This document shows, in pieces, positions 28,222 to 36,402 of a DNA stretch of 46,263 nucleotides (position 1 is its first letter; each line of letters opens with the position of its first letter). The position numbers were made by a program, and so were the translations under genes. The stretch spans positions 1 to 46,263 of the forward strand of contig JAASTB010000001.1 in the NCBI GenBank assembly GCA_021767625.1. The letters are read 5' to 3'. The notes below the pieces were generated by a model that worked only from the letters and a program-made list of their open reading frames with translations, did not search any database and was not told the DNA's origin. The DNA is from Wenzhouxiangella sp. (GTDB lineage Bacteria; Pseudomonadota; Gammaproteobacteria; Xanthomonadales; Wenzhouxiangellaceae).

Positions 28222-29090
28222 ACGAAAGGCCGGCCCTGCACGTGCTCGGCTGCGGTCGGGCGGCGCGGGCAGTCGCCCGCCGGCTGCTCGAAACCGGGCT
28301 CGTCCGGCCCGGACTGATCGTCAATCGCAGCCTTCCAAGCGCCCGGCGCGCCGCGCAATTCCTGGGCGCCGGCGAGCCCGCCGAGCGATTGGACGATCGG
28401 GTTGCCGACGGCGTGTTGATGCTCGGACTGCCCGATGGCGTGCTCGCAGACTCCGCGGATGAACTCGGGCGTGTCTGTCCCTGTCCTCCGGCCCTGGCCT
28501 TTCACCTGTCCGGTTCGGTCGAAGCCGGGGTGCTTGCAGGGCTCGGCGCATCGGCCGCCGCGGTTCACCCGGTTCGGGCCTTTGCCGATCCGGAGTCCGC
28601 CGCCGAGCGTTTCGAGGGTACCTGGTGCGTGGCCGAGGGCGATGACGCGGCGCTGGATCTCCTCCGGCCGCTGTTCGAGGCCGCCGGCGGGCGCTGGCTG
28701 CCGTTTTCCGCTCGCGACAAGTCGGCCTGGCACGCCTCGACGGTGGCGGCGAGCAATTTCCTGGTCACGATCCAGGACCTGGCCCGCGAATTGGCGGACC
28801 GGGCGGGGTTGCCGGAAGCGCAGGCCGCCGAGATTCTTTGTGACTTGCAGCAGGGCGCGCTCGACACCCTGCGCGAGCGGCCGCCGCGCGAAGCCCTGAC
28901 CGGTCCGATCGAGCGCGGGGACGCGGGCGCCTGCCGACGATTGGCGAATGCGGCTTCCGGCCTGGATGCCGAAAGCGCCCGGCTGTTCGCCGAGCTGGCC
29001 CGCGCCACCCTGGCGCTGGCCCGCGACAAGCGCGGCGAGCGCGAGGCCGACGGTGAAATCGAATCCTTGTTCGGGCCTACCAGCGACTGA
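28218..29090 (+). CDS. Rossmann-like DUF2520 domain protein (putative dehydrogenase)
   Basis: 290 residues. The N-terminal nucleotide-binding strand reads HVLGCGRAARAVARRLLETG, followed by LAFHLSGSVEAGVLAGL and AAVHPVRAFADP, typical of the Rossmann-like/DUF2520 pair related to 6-phosphogluconate-type and F420-dependent NADP oxidoreductases. The helical C-terminal half (from about 130) is DUF2520, with HASTVAASNFLVT. No reaction is established for the family. It closes the plsC-rhomboid-SRPBCC operon and overlaps the end of aat by 14 nt on the opposite strand. Confidence 0.82.
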   Translation: MNERPALHVLGCGRAARAVARRLLETGLVRPGLIVNRSLPSARRAAQFLGAGEPAERLDDRVADGVLMLGLPDGVLADSADELGRVCPCPPALAFHLSGSVEAGVLAGLGASAAAVHPVRAFADPESAAERFEGTWCVAEGDDAALDLLRPLFEAAGGRWLPFSARDKSAWHASTVAASNFLVTIQDLARELADRAGLPEAQAAEILCDLQQGALDTLRERPPREALTGPIERGDAGACRRLANAASGLDAESARLFAELARATLALARDKRGEREADGEIESLFGPTSD

Positions 29091-29802
29091 AATCGACTTG
29101 GTCGATGGCCGAGCGCCAGTCTTCGACGGCGGCCGGCTCGGCAACACCCCGGGCGATCGCGGCGCGAAACAGTTCGCCGGAGAGCATGCGCACGCCGAGC
29201 CGTTCGAGGTGGGGGTTCCAGAGCTGGCAGTCGCAGAGCAGAAACTCCCACTCGGCCAGGGCCCGCATCAGCGCGGCGAGCGCGATCTTGGAGGCGTCAC
29301 GCCGCCGGTGGAACTTGGATTCAGCGAAGAAGATGCGGCCCAGGGCCACGCCGTAGAGCCCCCCGATCAGTTCGCCTTCCTCGCTGAAGATCTCGATGCT
29401 GTGCGCATGGCCCAGCTCGTGAAGCCTGCCGTAGGCGCGTCGCATCTCCGGGGTGATCCAGGTGCCGTCCTGGTCGTGCCGGGGCGCTGCGCAGGCGGCC
29501 ACGACGGCGTCGAAGGCCGTGTCGGCACGCACCTGAAAGCGTCCCTGCCGCAGCGTGCGCCGGAATCGCCGGGACAGGTGCATGGCTTCGGGCAGCATCA
29601 CCGCGCGCGGCTCCGGCGACCACCACAGAATCGGGCCGGGCGCTTCGTACCAGGGGAAGATGCCGAGCGAATAGGCCCGCAGCAGGCGCGTCGGGTGGAG
29701 GTCGCCGCCCCAGGCCAGCAGCCCGTCCTCGCGCGGGCAGTCCGCCGGATCGGGGAAGGGGCTGTCGGGCGACTCGCCCAGTCGGGGCACCGGCTCGATC
29801 AT
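29077..29802 (-). CDS. aat: Leucyl/phenylalanyl-tRNA-protein transferase
   Basis: 241 residues (E. coli 234). It adds Leu or Phe from charged tRNA to N-terminal Lys or Arg of proteins, creating destabilising N-termini for ClpAPS. Family blocks are FPDPADCPREDGLLAWGGDLHPTRLL, AYSLGIFPWYE, PILWWSPEPRAVM, TWITPEMRRAYGRLHELGHAHSIE and GGLYGVALGRIFFAESKFH. The ATG at 29802 overlaps the upstream FemAB-like stop (TGATG); the frame open further upstream is shadow. The gene ends convergent with the DUF2520 gene. Confidence 0.96.
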   Translation of the reverse strand: MIEPVPRLGESPDSPFPDPADCPREDGLLAWGGDLHPTRLLRAYSLGIFPWYEAPGPILWWSPEPRAVMLPEAMHLSRRFRRTLRQGRFQVRADTAFDAVVAACAAPRHDQDGTWITPEMRRAYGRLHELGHAHSIEIFSEEGELIGGLYGVALGRIFFAESKFHRRRDASKIALAALMRALAEWEFLLCDCQLWNPHLERLGVRMLSGELFRAAIARGVAEPAAVEDWRSAIDQVDFSRW

Positions 29803-30950
29803 CACCCGGTCCGGAAGGGATCGAGTTCCGCGAGCCGCTCGCGCCGCTCCTCGAGGAATTCGCCTTCGGCGGCCAGCCAGCGCCGAACGCCTTCGCGCAG
29901 GCCCGGGTGACGGATGTAATGGAAGGAGCGCGTCCGCTGCGGCAGAAAGCCCCTGCGGATCTTGTGCTCGCCCTGCGCGCCAGGCTCGAACCACTCGAGT
30001 CCTTCGCGAATGCAGTAGTCGATGCCCTGGTAGTAGCAGGTTTCGAAGTGCACGTCCCGGGTCTCCACGAGGCTGCCCCAGTAGCGGCCGTAGAGGCGTT
30101 TTGCGTCGCGCCAGAATGCCGCGCAGGCGAGATCTTCGCCGCCGAGTTCGGCGATGCAGACGAGGAACTCCCGGCCGAAGCGAGCCGCGGCTTTTGCGAA
30201 GAAGTCACGGTTGAGCGAGGGCAGGTTGCCGTAGACGGCGAAGGTCGTCTGGTAGCAGCGATCGACCAGGTCCAGCTCGGATTCGTCGAGGGAGTCGCCG
30301 TCTCTCCAGCGGAAGCGCCAGCCTTCTTCGTGTACGCGCCGGCGTTCGGCGCGAATGTTCTTGCGCGGCTTGCGGCGCAGACGGGACAGGAATTCGTCGA
30401 AATCGCGGTAGCCGTCGTTGTGCCAGTGGTATTGCCAGTCGAATCGCTCCAGCCAGCCGGCTTCGCGCAGCACGACGGCGTCGTCCGCGTCGCAGAAATT
30501 CACGCCGGCCGACCACAGACCCCGATCTCCGACCAGCGACTCCATGCGCCGGACCAGGCCGAGGGCGGCCTCCGGGTGGGAAGCCGCGCCCAGCAGCCGC
30601 GGTCCGGTCACGGGCGAGAAGGGCGCGGCGACCAGCAGCTTGGGGTACCAGGGCATCCCGGCCTGGCCGGAGGCCTGCGCCCAGGCGAAGTCGAACACGA
30701 ATTCGCCGTGGGAGTGATCCTTGAGCCAGGCGGGCGCGGCGCAGACGAGTGCGCCGTCATCCCGCGCCTCGCTGAGAGGGCAGGGGCGCCAGCCCGTGTC
30801 CGCGCCGGTGCAGCCGGATTCCTCGGCGCTGGCCAGGAAGCGCCAGTCGACGAACGGGCCGGTCGATTCACACAGCCCGTTCCAGGCCGTCTCGCCGATG
30901 CTCGAGAACGGCCTTTCGGGATCCGGCGATTCAGTCCTGCTGTTCGTCAA
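29802..30950 (-). CDS. FemAB-like/GNAT acyltransferase family protein (DUF482)
   Basis: 382 residues. It matches the PF04339-type 'FemAB-like' family: WNGLCESTGPFVDWRFLASAEESGC at the N-terminus, DFAWAQASGQAGMPWYPKLLVAAPFSPVTGPRLL, SRLRRKPRKNIRAERRRV, and a late FEPGAQGEHKIRRGFLPQRTRSFHY. Its fold is that of tRNA-dependent or acyl-CoA transferases, but no substrate is established. The start is taken as TTG at 30950, which overlaps the end of trxB by 20 nt; no better start follows before the conserved region. It overlaps aat by 1 nt. The trxB/this gene/aat order recalls gammaproteobacterial synteny around aat. Confidence 0.82.
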   Translation of the reverse strand: MTNSRTESPDPERPFSSIGETAWNGLCESTGPFVDWRFLASAEESGCTGADTGWRPCPLSEARDDGALVCAAPAWLKDHSHGEFVFDFAWAQASGQAGMPWYPKLLVAAPFSPVTGPRLLGAASHPEAALGLVRRMESLVGDRGLWSAGVNFCDADDAVVLREAGWLERFDWQYHWHNDGYRDFDEFLSRLRRKPRKNIRAERRRVHEEGWRFRWRDGDSLDESELDLVDRCYQTTFAVYGNLPSLNRDFFAKAAARFGREFLVCIAELGGEDLACAAFWRDAKRLYGRYWGSLVETRDVHFETCYYQGIDYCIREGLEWFEPGAQGEHKIRRGFLPQRTRSFHYIRHPGLREGVRRWLAAEGEFLEERRERLAELDPFRTG

Positions 30951-31887
30951 GGTAGCGTTCGGCGTCCAGCGCGGCCATGCAACCGAAGCCGGCCGAGGTC
31001 ACGGCCTGGCGATAGATATGGTCGGCCACGTCGCCGGCGGCGAATACTCCGGGCACCGAAGTGGCCGTGGCCATGCCGTTCTGCCCGGTGCGGATGTGGA
31101 TGTAGCCGTTGCTCATCTCCAGCTGGCCTTCGAAGATCTTGGTGTTGGGATCGTGCCCGATGGCGATGAAAACGCCGTCGAGCTCGACGTCCTCCGATTC
31201 GCCGCTTTGCACGTGATTGATGCGCATGCCCGTGACCCCGTCGTCGTCGCCGAGCACTTCGTCGAGCACGTGGTTCCAGCGGATTTCCACCTTGCCCTCG
31301 GCTTCCTTCTGGAACAGCCGTTCCTGGAGAATCTTCTCCGCGCGCAGTTCGTCGCGGCGGTGGACCAGTGTCACCTTGCTGGCGATGTTGGCCAGGTAGA
31401 GGGCCTCCTCCACGGCGGTGTTGCCGCCGCCGATGACGGCCACCGGTTTGTCGCGATAGAAAAAGCCGTCGCAGGTCGCGCAGGCGGAAACGCCTCGGCC
31501 CTTGAAGGCTTCCTCGGAGGGCAGGCCGAGGTAGCGCGCCGAGGCGCCGGTCGCGATGATCAGGCTGTCGCAGGTGTAGACGCCGCTGTCGCCCTCGAGG
31601 CGGTAGGGTTTGTGCGACAGGTCGGCCGTGTGGATGTGATCGAAGACGATCTCGGTGTCGAAGGCCTCGGCGTGGGCGCCCATCTGCTGCATCAGTTCCG
31701 GCCCCTGGAGATCGGGATAGCTGCCGGGCCAGTTCTCCACGTCGGTCGTGGTGGTCAGCTGGCCGCCCTGTTCGATGCCGGTGATCACGGCGGGGGCGAG
31801 GTTGGCGCGGGCGGCGTAGATCGCTGCGGTGTAGCCTGCGGGGCCGGATCCGAGGATCAGCAGCCGGAAATGACGGGGGTCGGACAT
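30931..31887 (-). CDS. trxB: Thioredoxin reductase
   Basis: 318 residues. FAD motif LGSGPAGYTAAIYAARANL at the N-terminus, redox-active pair in ACATCDGFF (Cys136 and Cys139), NADPH motif IGGGNTAVEEALYLA, and the FAD-binding end GVFAAGDVADHIYRQAVTSAGFGCMAALDAERYL. It keeps thioredoxin reduced with NADPH. A GGAG just upstream (complement of 31895-31900) serves as ribosome site. The gene is divergent from ald. Confidence 0.97.
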   Translation of the reverse strand: MSDPRHFRLLILGSGPAGYTAAIYAARANLAPAVITGIEQGGQLTTTTDVENWPGSYPDLQGPELMQQMGAHAEAFDTEIVFDHIHTADLSHKPYRLEGDSGVYTCDSLIIATGASARYLGLPSEEAFKGRGVSACATCDGFFYRDKPVAVIGGGNTAVEEALYLANIASKVTLVHRRDELRAEKILQERLFQKEAEGKVEIRWNHVLDEVLGDDDGVTGMRINHVQSGESEDVELDGVFIAIGHDPNTKIFEGQLEMSNGYIHIRTGQNGMATATSVPGVFAAGDVADHIYRQAVTSAGFGCMAALDAERYLDEQQD

Positions 31888-31960
31888 GTATAATTTCTCC
31901 GTTTCGGGCCGGGCGATTCAAAGGGACAGACTTGTGGTCGGCCGCCTCCCAATCCAAGGC

Positions 31961-31981
31961 GGGCCGGTCGACGACCGGCCC
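31961..31981. promoter_or_regulatory. Perfect 9-bp inverted repeat just upstream of a -10-like box before ald
   Basis: GGGCCGGTC and GACCGGCCC flank a GAC loop. A TATTAT box begins one base later (31983-31988) and the ald ATG is at 32016. The placement over the -35/-10 spacer suggests a repressor or activator site for ald, or a leader hairpin. No T-run follows, so it is not an intrinsic terminator. Confidence 0.45.
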
Positions 31982-32015
31982 ATATTATTCTGGCAGTTTT
32001 CAAGGAGCAGTAAGG

Positions 32016-33077
32016 ATGCGTATCGGAATTCCCCGCGAGATCAAGACCCTGGAAGGCCGAGTGGCCCTGGTGCCGGCGGCCTGCGGCGACCTGGTCCAGG
32101 CCGGGCACGAGGTCTTCATCGAGGCCGGGGCGGGCAGCAAGAGTGGTTTCTCCGACGAGGACTTCCAGCAGGTCGGGGTCGAGGTGCTGCCGGATGCCGA
32201 GGCGCTCTACGGCAAGGCCGAACTGGTGGTCAAGGTCAAGGAGCCCATCGAGGGTGACCTTCAGTACCTGCGTTCCGACCACCTGCTGTTCTGCTACCTG
32301 CACCTGGCCGCCGAACCCAAGCTGACCGATCGCCTGCTCGACATCGGCCTGACCGGCGTGGCGTTCGAGACGGTCGAGGAAGCCGACGGCTCCCTGCCCC
32401 TGCTCGCGCCGATGAGCAACATCGCCGGGCGTATCGGGGTCCAGGTCGGCACGCACCTGCTGCATCAGCCCGAAGGCGGCCGCGGCGTGTTGCTGGGCGG
32501 TCTGCCCGCCGCCGATCGCGGCCACGTGGTCGTGCTCGGCGCCGGTGCCGCCGGCGGCAATTCCGCTCGCCTGGCGGCCTCTTCCGGCGCCCGGGTGACG
32601 GTCTTCGACAAGCGCCAGGATCGCCTGGCCGAAATGATGGACATCGGTCCCAACGTGACAGCCCTGTATCCCTACGGCGAGGCGGTCGCGGAATTCGTGT
32701 CGAAGGCCGACCTGGTCATCGGCGCGGTACTGGTCACCGGCGCCCGCGCACCGCACGTCATTTCGCGCGAGATGATCTCTTCGATGAACGAGGGCGCGGT
32801 CGTGGTCGATATCTCGGTGGACCAGGGCGGCTGCGTGGAAACCACGCGTCCGACGACCTACGCCGATCCGACCTACCAGGTCGACGGTGTGACCCATTTC
32901 GCGGTGACCAACATGCCCGGCGCGGTGCCGCGCACCTCCAGCCAGGCCCTGTCGGCCGCCATCCTGCCCTACGTCCAGCACATGGCCCGGCCGCAGTGGG
33001 AAGGTGTCGAGGCCCTCTCGCGCGGCGTGAACGTGCGCGGCGGCGAGCTTGTACACCCGGCTCTTAAGCAAGCATAA
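32016..33077 (+). CDS. ald: Alanine dehydrogenase
   Basis: 353 residues. It catalyses NAD-dependent interconversion of alanine with pyruvate and ammonia. Visible: MRIGIPREIKTLEGRV with the N-terminal signature, YLHLAAEP with the substrate His, the NAD fold VVVLGAGAAGGNSARLA, and VDISVDQGGCVETTRPTTY. The C-terminus stops soon after VHPALKQA and is roughly 18 residues shorter than Bacillus Ald, as remembered. AAGGAG at 32002-32007 sets the ATG at 32016; the frame open from 31932 is rejected. ftsK follows after 38 nt. Confidence 0.95.
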   Translation: MRIGIPREIKTLEGRVALVPAACGDLVQAGHEVFIEAGAGSKSGFSDEDFQQVGVEVLPDAEALYGKAELVVKVKEPIEGDLQYLRSDHLLFCYLHLAAEPKLTDRLLDIGLTGVAFETVEEADGSLPLLAPMSNIAGRIGVQVGTHLLHQPEGGRGVLLGGLPAADRGHVVVLGAGAAGGNSARLAASSGARVTVFDKRQDRLAEMMDIGPNVTALYPYGEAVAEFVSKADLVIGAVLVTGARAPHVISREMISSMNEGAVVVDISVDQGGCVETTRPTTYADPTYQVDGVTHFAVTNMPGAVPRTSSQALSAAILPYVQHMARPQWEGVEALSRGVNVRGGELVHPALKQA

Positions 33078-33115
33078 TCAGTTAATTGCGAATCGAACTT
33101 GATGCGGGATAGCAG

Positions 33116-35425
33116 GTGAGCCAGCGCGCGAAGAAGAGCGAAAAGGTCGATGAATCAGCGCTGGCCATGAAACGGCGCCTCTCCGAGGCGTTGTTCCTGC
33201 TGATTCTCGTCGCGGCCGTCTACCTGCTGCTGTGCCTGCTCAGCCACGACGCGTCCGATCCGGGCTGGTCGCGGGCGGCCGCCGATTCCGACATCGATAA
33301 CCTCGGCGGTGCCTTCGGTGCGTGGCTGGCCGACCTGTTCCTCGTCCTGTTCGGCTACATGGCCTATGCGGCGCCGGTGCTGATCGGCTTCGCCGGTTTT
33401 CGCGTCTTGAGCGAGCGCGGCGAACCCGCGGGCCTGCCGGAGTGGAGCGTCCGGACCGCCGGCCTGCTGCTGGCGGTGCTGACCGGCTGCATGCTGCTTT
33501 CGATGCAGGCGCCGGATGCCGGATCCAGCCCCGGCGGTGGCGTCATCGGGGACGTGCTGTCCGGGCCCATGGTCGGCACCATGGGCCTGACGGGCGGTGT
33601 GCTCATCAGCCTGAGCATCTTCCTTGGGGGCATCACCCTGTTCACGGGGCTGTCGTGGATCGACGTCGTCGACCGCACGGGACGTTTCGCCCTGAGCGCT
33701 TTCGCCTGGTCGGCCGAGAAGGTCGTCCAGGGCCGCGACTGGTTCGCGGGGCGGCGAGCCCGCGCCGAGCGCGAAGAAGTTCGCAAGCGCGATTCGATCA
33801 AGCGCAAGTCGCGCAAGGAAGTGCGCATCGAGCCGCGCGTCGAGCCCGAGATCAGCAAGCCCGCCGAAAAGAAGGCGCGGCAGCAGCCGCTGTTCAAGAA
33901 CCTCTCGCCCGGGGAACTCCCGCCGCTGGAGCTGCTCGACGAGGCGCCGGCCAAGCGGGCCGGCTACTCCGAGGATGCGCTCAAGGCGATGAGTCGCCAG
34001 GTCGAGCTCAAGCTCGCCGACTTCGGTGTCGAGGTCGAAGTCGTGGCCGTCCACCCCGGCCCGGTCATCACCCGATTCGAACTGCAGCCGGCACCCGGTG
34101 TGAAGGGCGCCCAGGTTTCGAATCTCTCCAAGGACCTGGCGCGCGGCCTGAGTGTCATTTCGGTCCGCGTGGTCGACGTCATTCCCGGCAAGAGCGTCAT
34201 CGGCCTCGAGATTCCCAACCAGAACCGGGAGATCGTCTACCTGCGCGAGATCCTGGCCTCCGAGGCCTACGCGCGCTCGAGTTCGCCACTGACCCTGGGC
34301 CTGGGCAAGAGCATCGCCGGCAAGCCGATGGTCGCCGACCTGGCGCGCATGCCGCACCTGCTGGTCGCCGGCACGACTGGTTCGGGCAAGTCGGTGGCGA
34401 TCAACGCCATGATCCTGAGCCTGCTTTACAAGGCCACGCCGGACCAGGTTCGCCTGATCATGATCGACCCCAAGATGCTGGAGCTGTCGGTCTACGAGGG
34501 CATTCAGCACCTGCTCACGCCGGTGGTCACCGACATGAAGGACGCTTCCAACGCGCTGCGCTGGTGCGTGGCCGAGATGGAGCGTCGCTACAAGCTGATG
34601 GCCTCGATGGGGGTGCGCAACCTGGCCGGTTACAACCGCAAGATCAAGGAAGCGGCCGACAAGGGCCAGCCGATTCCCGATCCCTTCGTGGATCCGTCGG
34701 AACTGGCCGAGGGCGAGGACAAGCCCGTGCTCGAGCAGCTGCCCTACATCGTGGTCGTGGTCGACGAATTCGCCGACCTGATGATGATCGTGGGCAAGAA
34801 GATCGAGCAGCTGATCGCTCGCCTGGCCCAGAAAGCGCGCGCCTCGGGTATCCATCTCATCCTGGCCACGCAGCGACCGTCGGTGGACGTGATCACCGGC
34901 CTGATCAAGGCCAATATCCCCACGCGCATGGCCTTCCAGGTGTCGTCGCGGGTCGATTCCCGGACCATCCTGGATCAGCAGGGCGCCGAGCAGCTGCTCG
35001 GCCACGGCGACATGCTCTACCTGCCGCCGGGCTCCGGGCTGCCGGAACGTATCCACGGCGCCTTCGTCGACGATCACGAAGTGCATGCGGTGGTCGAGTC
35101 CCTCAAGCAGCAGGGCGAGCCCGACTATCTCGACGAGGTGCTTTCCGAAACACAGACCATGGCCGACGGCCAGCAGATCGGGGCCACGGGCTTGCCGGAA
35201 GGCGGCGGCAGCGGCGATTCCGAGGACGAACTCTACGACAAGGCGGTCGCCTACGTGCTAGAGAGCCGGCGCGCCTCGATCTCGAGCGTGCAGCGCCAGT
35301 TGCGCATCGGCTACAACCGCGCCGCGCGCCTGATCGAGGACATGGAAGCCCAGGGCGTGGTCAGCCCGCCCGAGCACAACGGCCAGCGCGAGGTGCTCGC
35401 GCCCAAGCCGCCGCCGCGCGACTGA
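33116..35425 (+). CDS. ftsK: DNA translocase FtsK
   Basis: 769 residues, the short form of FtsK. About four transmembrane helices lie in the first 180 residues and target it to the division septum. A short charged linker follows, then the alpha/beta RecA-like motor with Walker A GTTGSGKSVAIN (Lys425) and Walker B YIVVVVDEFADLMM. The C-terminal gamma winged helix (DELYDKAVAYVLESRRASISSVQRQLRIGYNRAARLIEDME) reads KOPS sites and activates XerD at dif. The linker is much shorter than the Pro/Gln-rich one of E. coli. The start is GTG at 33116. lolA follows, as in other gammaproteobacteria. Confidence 0.96.
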   Translation: MSQRAKKSEKVDESALAMKRRLSEALFLLILVAAVYLLLCLLSHDASDPGWSRAAADSDIDNLGGAFGAWLADLFLVLFGYMAYAAPVLIGFAGFRVLSERGEPAGLPEWSVRTAGLLLAVLTGCMLLSMQAPDAGSSPGGGVIGDVLSGPMVGTMGLTGGVLISLSIFLGGITLFTGLSWIDVVDRTGRFALSAFAWSAEKVVQGRDWFAGRRARAEREEVRKRDSIKRKSRKEVRIEPRVEPEISKPAEKKARQQPLFKNLSPGELPPLELLDEAPAKRAGYSEDALKAMSRQVELKLADFGVEVEVVAVHPGPVITRFELQPAPGVKGAQVSNLSKDLARGLSVISVRVVDVIPGKSVIGLEIPNQNREIVYLREILASEAYARSSSPLTLGLGKSIAGKPMVADLARMPHLLVAGTTGSGKSVAINAMILSLLYKATPDQVRLIMIDPKMLELSVYEGIQHLLTPVVTDMKDASNALRWCVAEMERRYKLMASMGVRNLAGYNRKIKEAADKGQPIPDPFVDPSELAEGEDKPVLEQLPYIVVVVDEFADLMMIVGKKIEQLIARLAQKARASGIHLILATQRPSVDVITGLIKANIPTRMAFQVSSRVDSRTILDQQGAEQLLGHGDMLYLPPGSGLPERIHGAFVDDHEVHAVVESLKQQGEPDYLDEVLSETQTMADGQQIGATGLPEGGGSGDSEDELYDKAVAYVLESRRASISSVQRQLRIGYNRAARLIEDMEAQGVVSPPEHNGQREVLAPKPPPRD

Positions 35426-35492
35426 GTCAGTCGCCGTTCAGCGTGGTCGGAGCACACTCGCAACCGCAACGCTTCGAAGGAGAATGTCCGAA

Positions 35493-36095
35493 ATGATCAT
35501 CGATTGGCTGGCCGCGTTCCTGCTGACGGTTTCCGCTTCCGGGGCACCGCAGGACGGCAGGGCGCAACTGGACGCCTTCGCCGAAGGCCTCGACACGCTG
35601 TCGGGGCGCTTCGAACAGGTGACGATCGACGCCGAAGGCCGCGTCACGGAAGAGTCGTCGGGCGAGCTCTACTATTCGCGTCCGGACCGCTTTCGCTGGA
35701 GTTACGGCGAGCCCTTCCCGCAGGAGATCGTCGCCGACGGCGAGAAGCTCTGGCACTACGACGTGTCCCTGGAGCAGGTCACTGTGCGCGATCAGCCGGG
35801 CGCGGACGAGTCGCCCCTGCTGGTCCTGATGCGGCCGGAGCTGCTCGACCGCTTCTACCGGGTGACGGCTTCGGGGCGGGAGGTGATCGAGTTCGAACCG
35901 CTCGAGGAGGGGACCGACATCGTCGAGGGTCGGCTGATGTTTCGCGACGGGCTGCCCTGGCAGCTCGAGCTCGAGGACAGCTTCGGCCAGCTGACGCGCC
36001 TGCGCCTGATGGAACTGACGCGCAATCCGCAGCTCGATACCGGCCTGTTCGAATTCACCGTGCCCGAAGGCGTGGACGTGCTCGAGGGTTATTGA
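35493..36095 (+). CDS. lolA: Outer-membrane lipoprotein carrier protein LolA
   Basis: 200 residues. A short signal peptide (about MIIDWLAAFLLTVSASGAPQ) precedes the LolA barrel; FEQVTIDAEGRVTEESSGELYYSRPDRFRWSY is the classic opening. LolA shuttles lipoproteins from LolCDE across the periplasm to LolB. Two in-frame ATGs exist; the second (35493) is preferred because AAGGAG at 35477-35482 is 10 nt away, whereas it is only 1 nt from the first (35484). It is convergent with xseB over a 31-nt gap that shows no strong terminator. Confidence 0.95.
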   Translation: MIIDWLAAFLLTVSASGAPQDGRAQLDAFAEGLDTLSGRFEQVTIDAEGRVTEESSGELYYSRPDRFRWSYGEPFPQEIVADGEKLWHYDVSLEQVTVRDQPGADESPLLVLMRPELLDRFYRVTASGREVIEFEPLEEGTDIVEGRLMFRDGLPWQLELEDSFGQLTRLRLMELTRNPQLDTGLFEFTVPEGVDVLEGY

Positions 36096-36126
36096 GCGGA
36101 CCGGGCCTTCGGTCGCCCGTGCCGGT

Positions 36127-36402
36127 TCAGCCCTCCGGCTTGTCGAAGGACTGCGCGGAGGCTTCGTCTTCCGGGCGGGTGAGGATCTCGACGGACTGAC
36201 GGGCCTGATCCAGCATCTCGTGGCAGTGCTTGGACAACTCGACGCCGCGCTTGAAACGTTCGAGCGATTCGGCCAGGCTGAGTTCGCCGGACTCGAGTGC
36301 TTCGACGAGTCCTTCCAGTTCCGCCAGCGAGGTCTCGAAATCCGGCGTTTCCCCGGTCTTCGCCGCGCCCTTGTCCTTGGTGCTTGCAGCTTGCTTGCTC
36401 AT
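36127..36402 (-). CDS. xseB: Exodeoxyribonuclease VII small subunit
   Basis: 91 residues. The conserved core is PDFETSLAELEGLVEALESGELSLAESLERFKRGVELSKHCHEML. XseB binds XseA to form exonuclease VII, which degrades single-stranded DNA from both ends. The ATG at 36402 overlaps the tilS stop (ATGA). The more common partners ispA and dxs are not here; instead it ends a gluQRS-accA-tilS-xseB series. xseA is not in the window. Confidence 0.94.
   Translation of the reverse strand: MSKQAASTKDKGAAKTGETPDFETSLAELEGLVEALESGELSLAESLERFKRGVELSKHCHEMLDQARQSVEILTRPEDEASAQSFDKPEG

Noticed and set aside
33155..35086. Minus-strand 643-codon frame opposite ftsK
   Set aside because: It is antisense to conserved FtsK motor motifs and has no family features.
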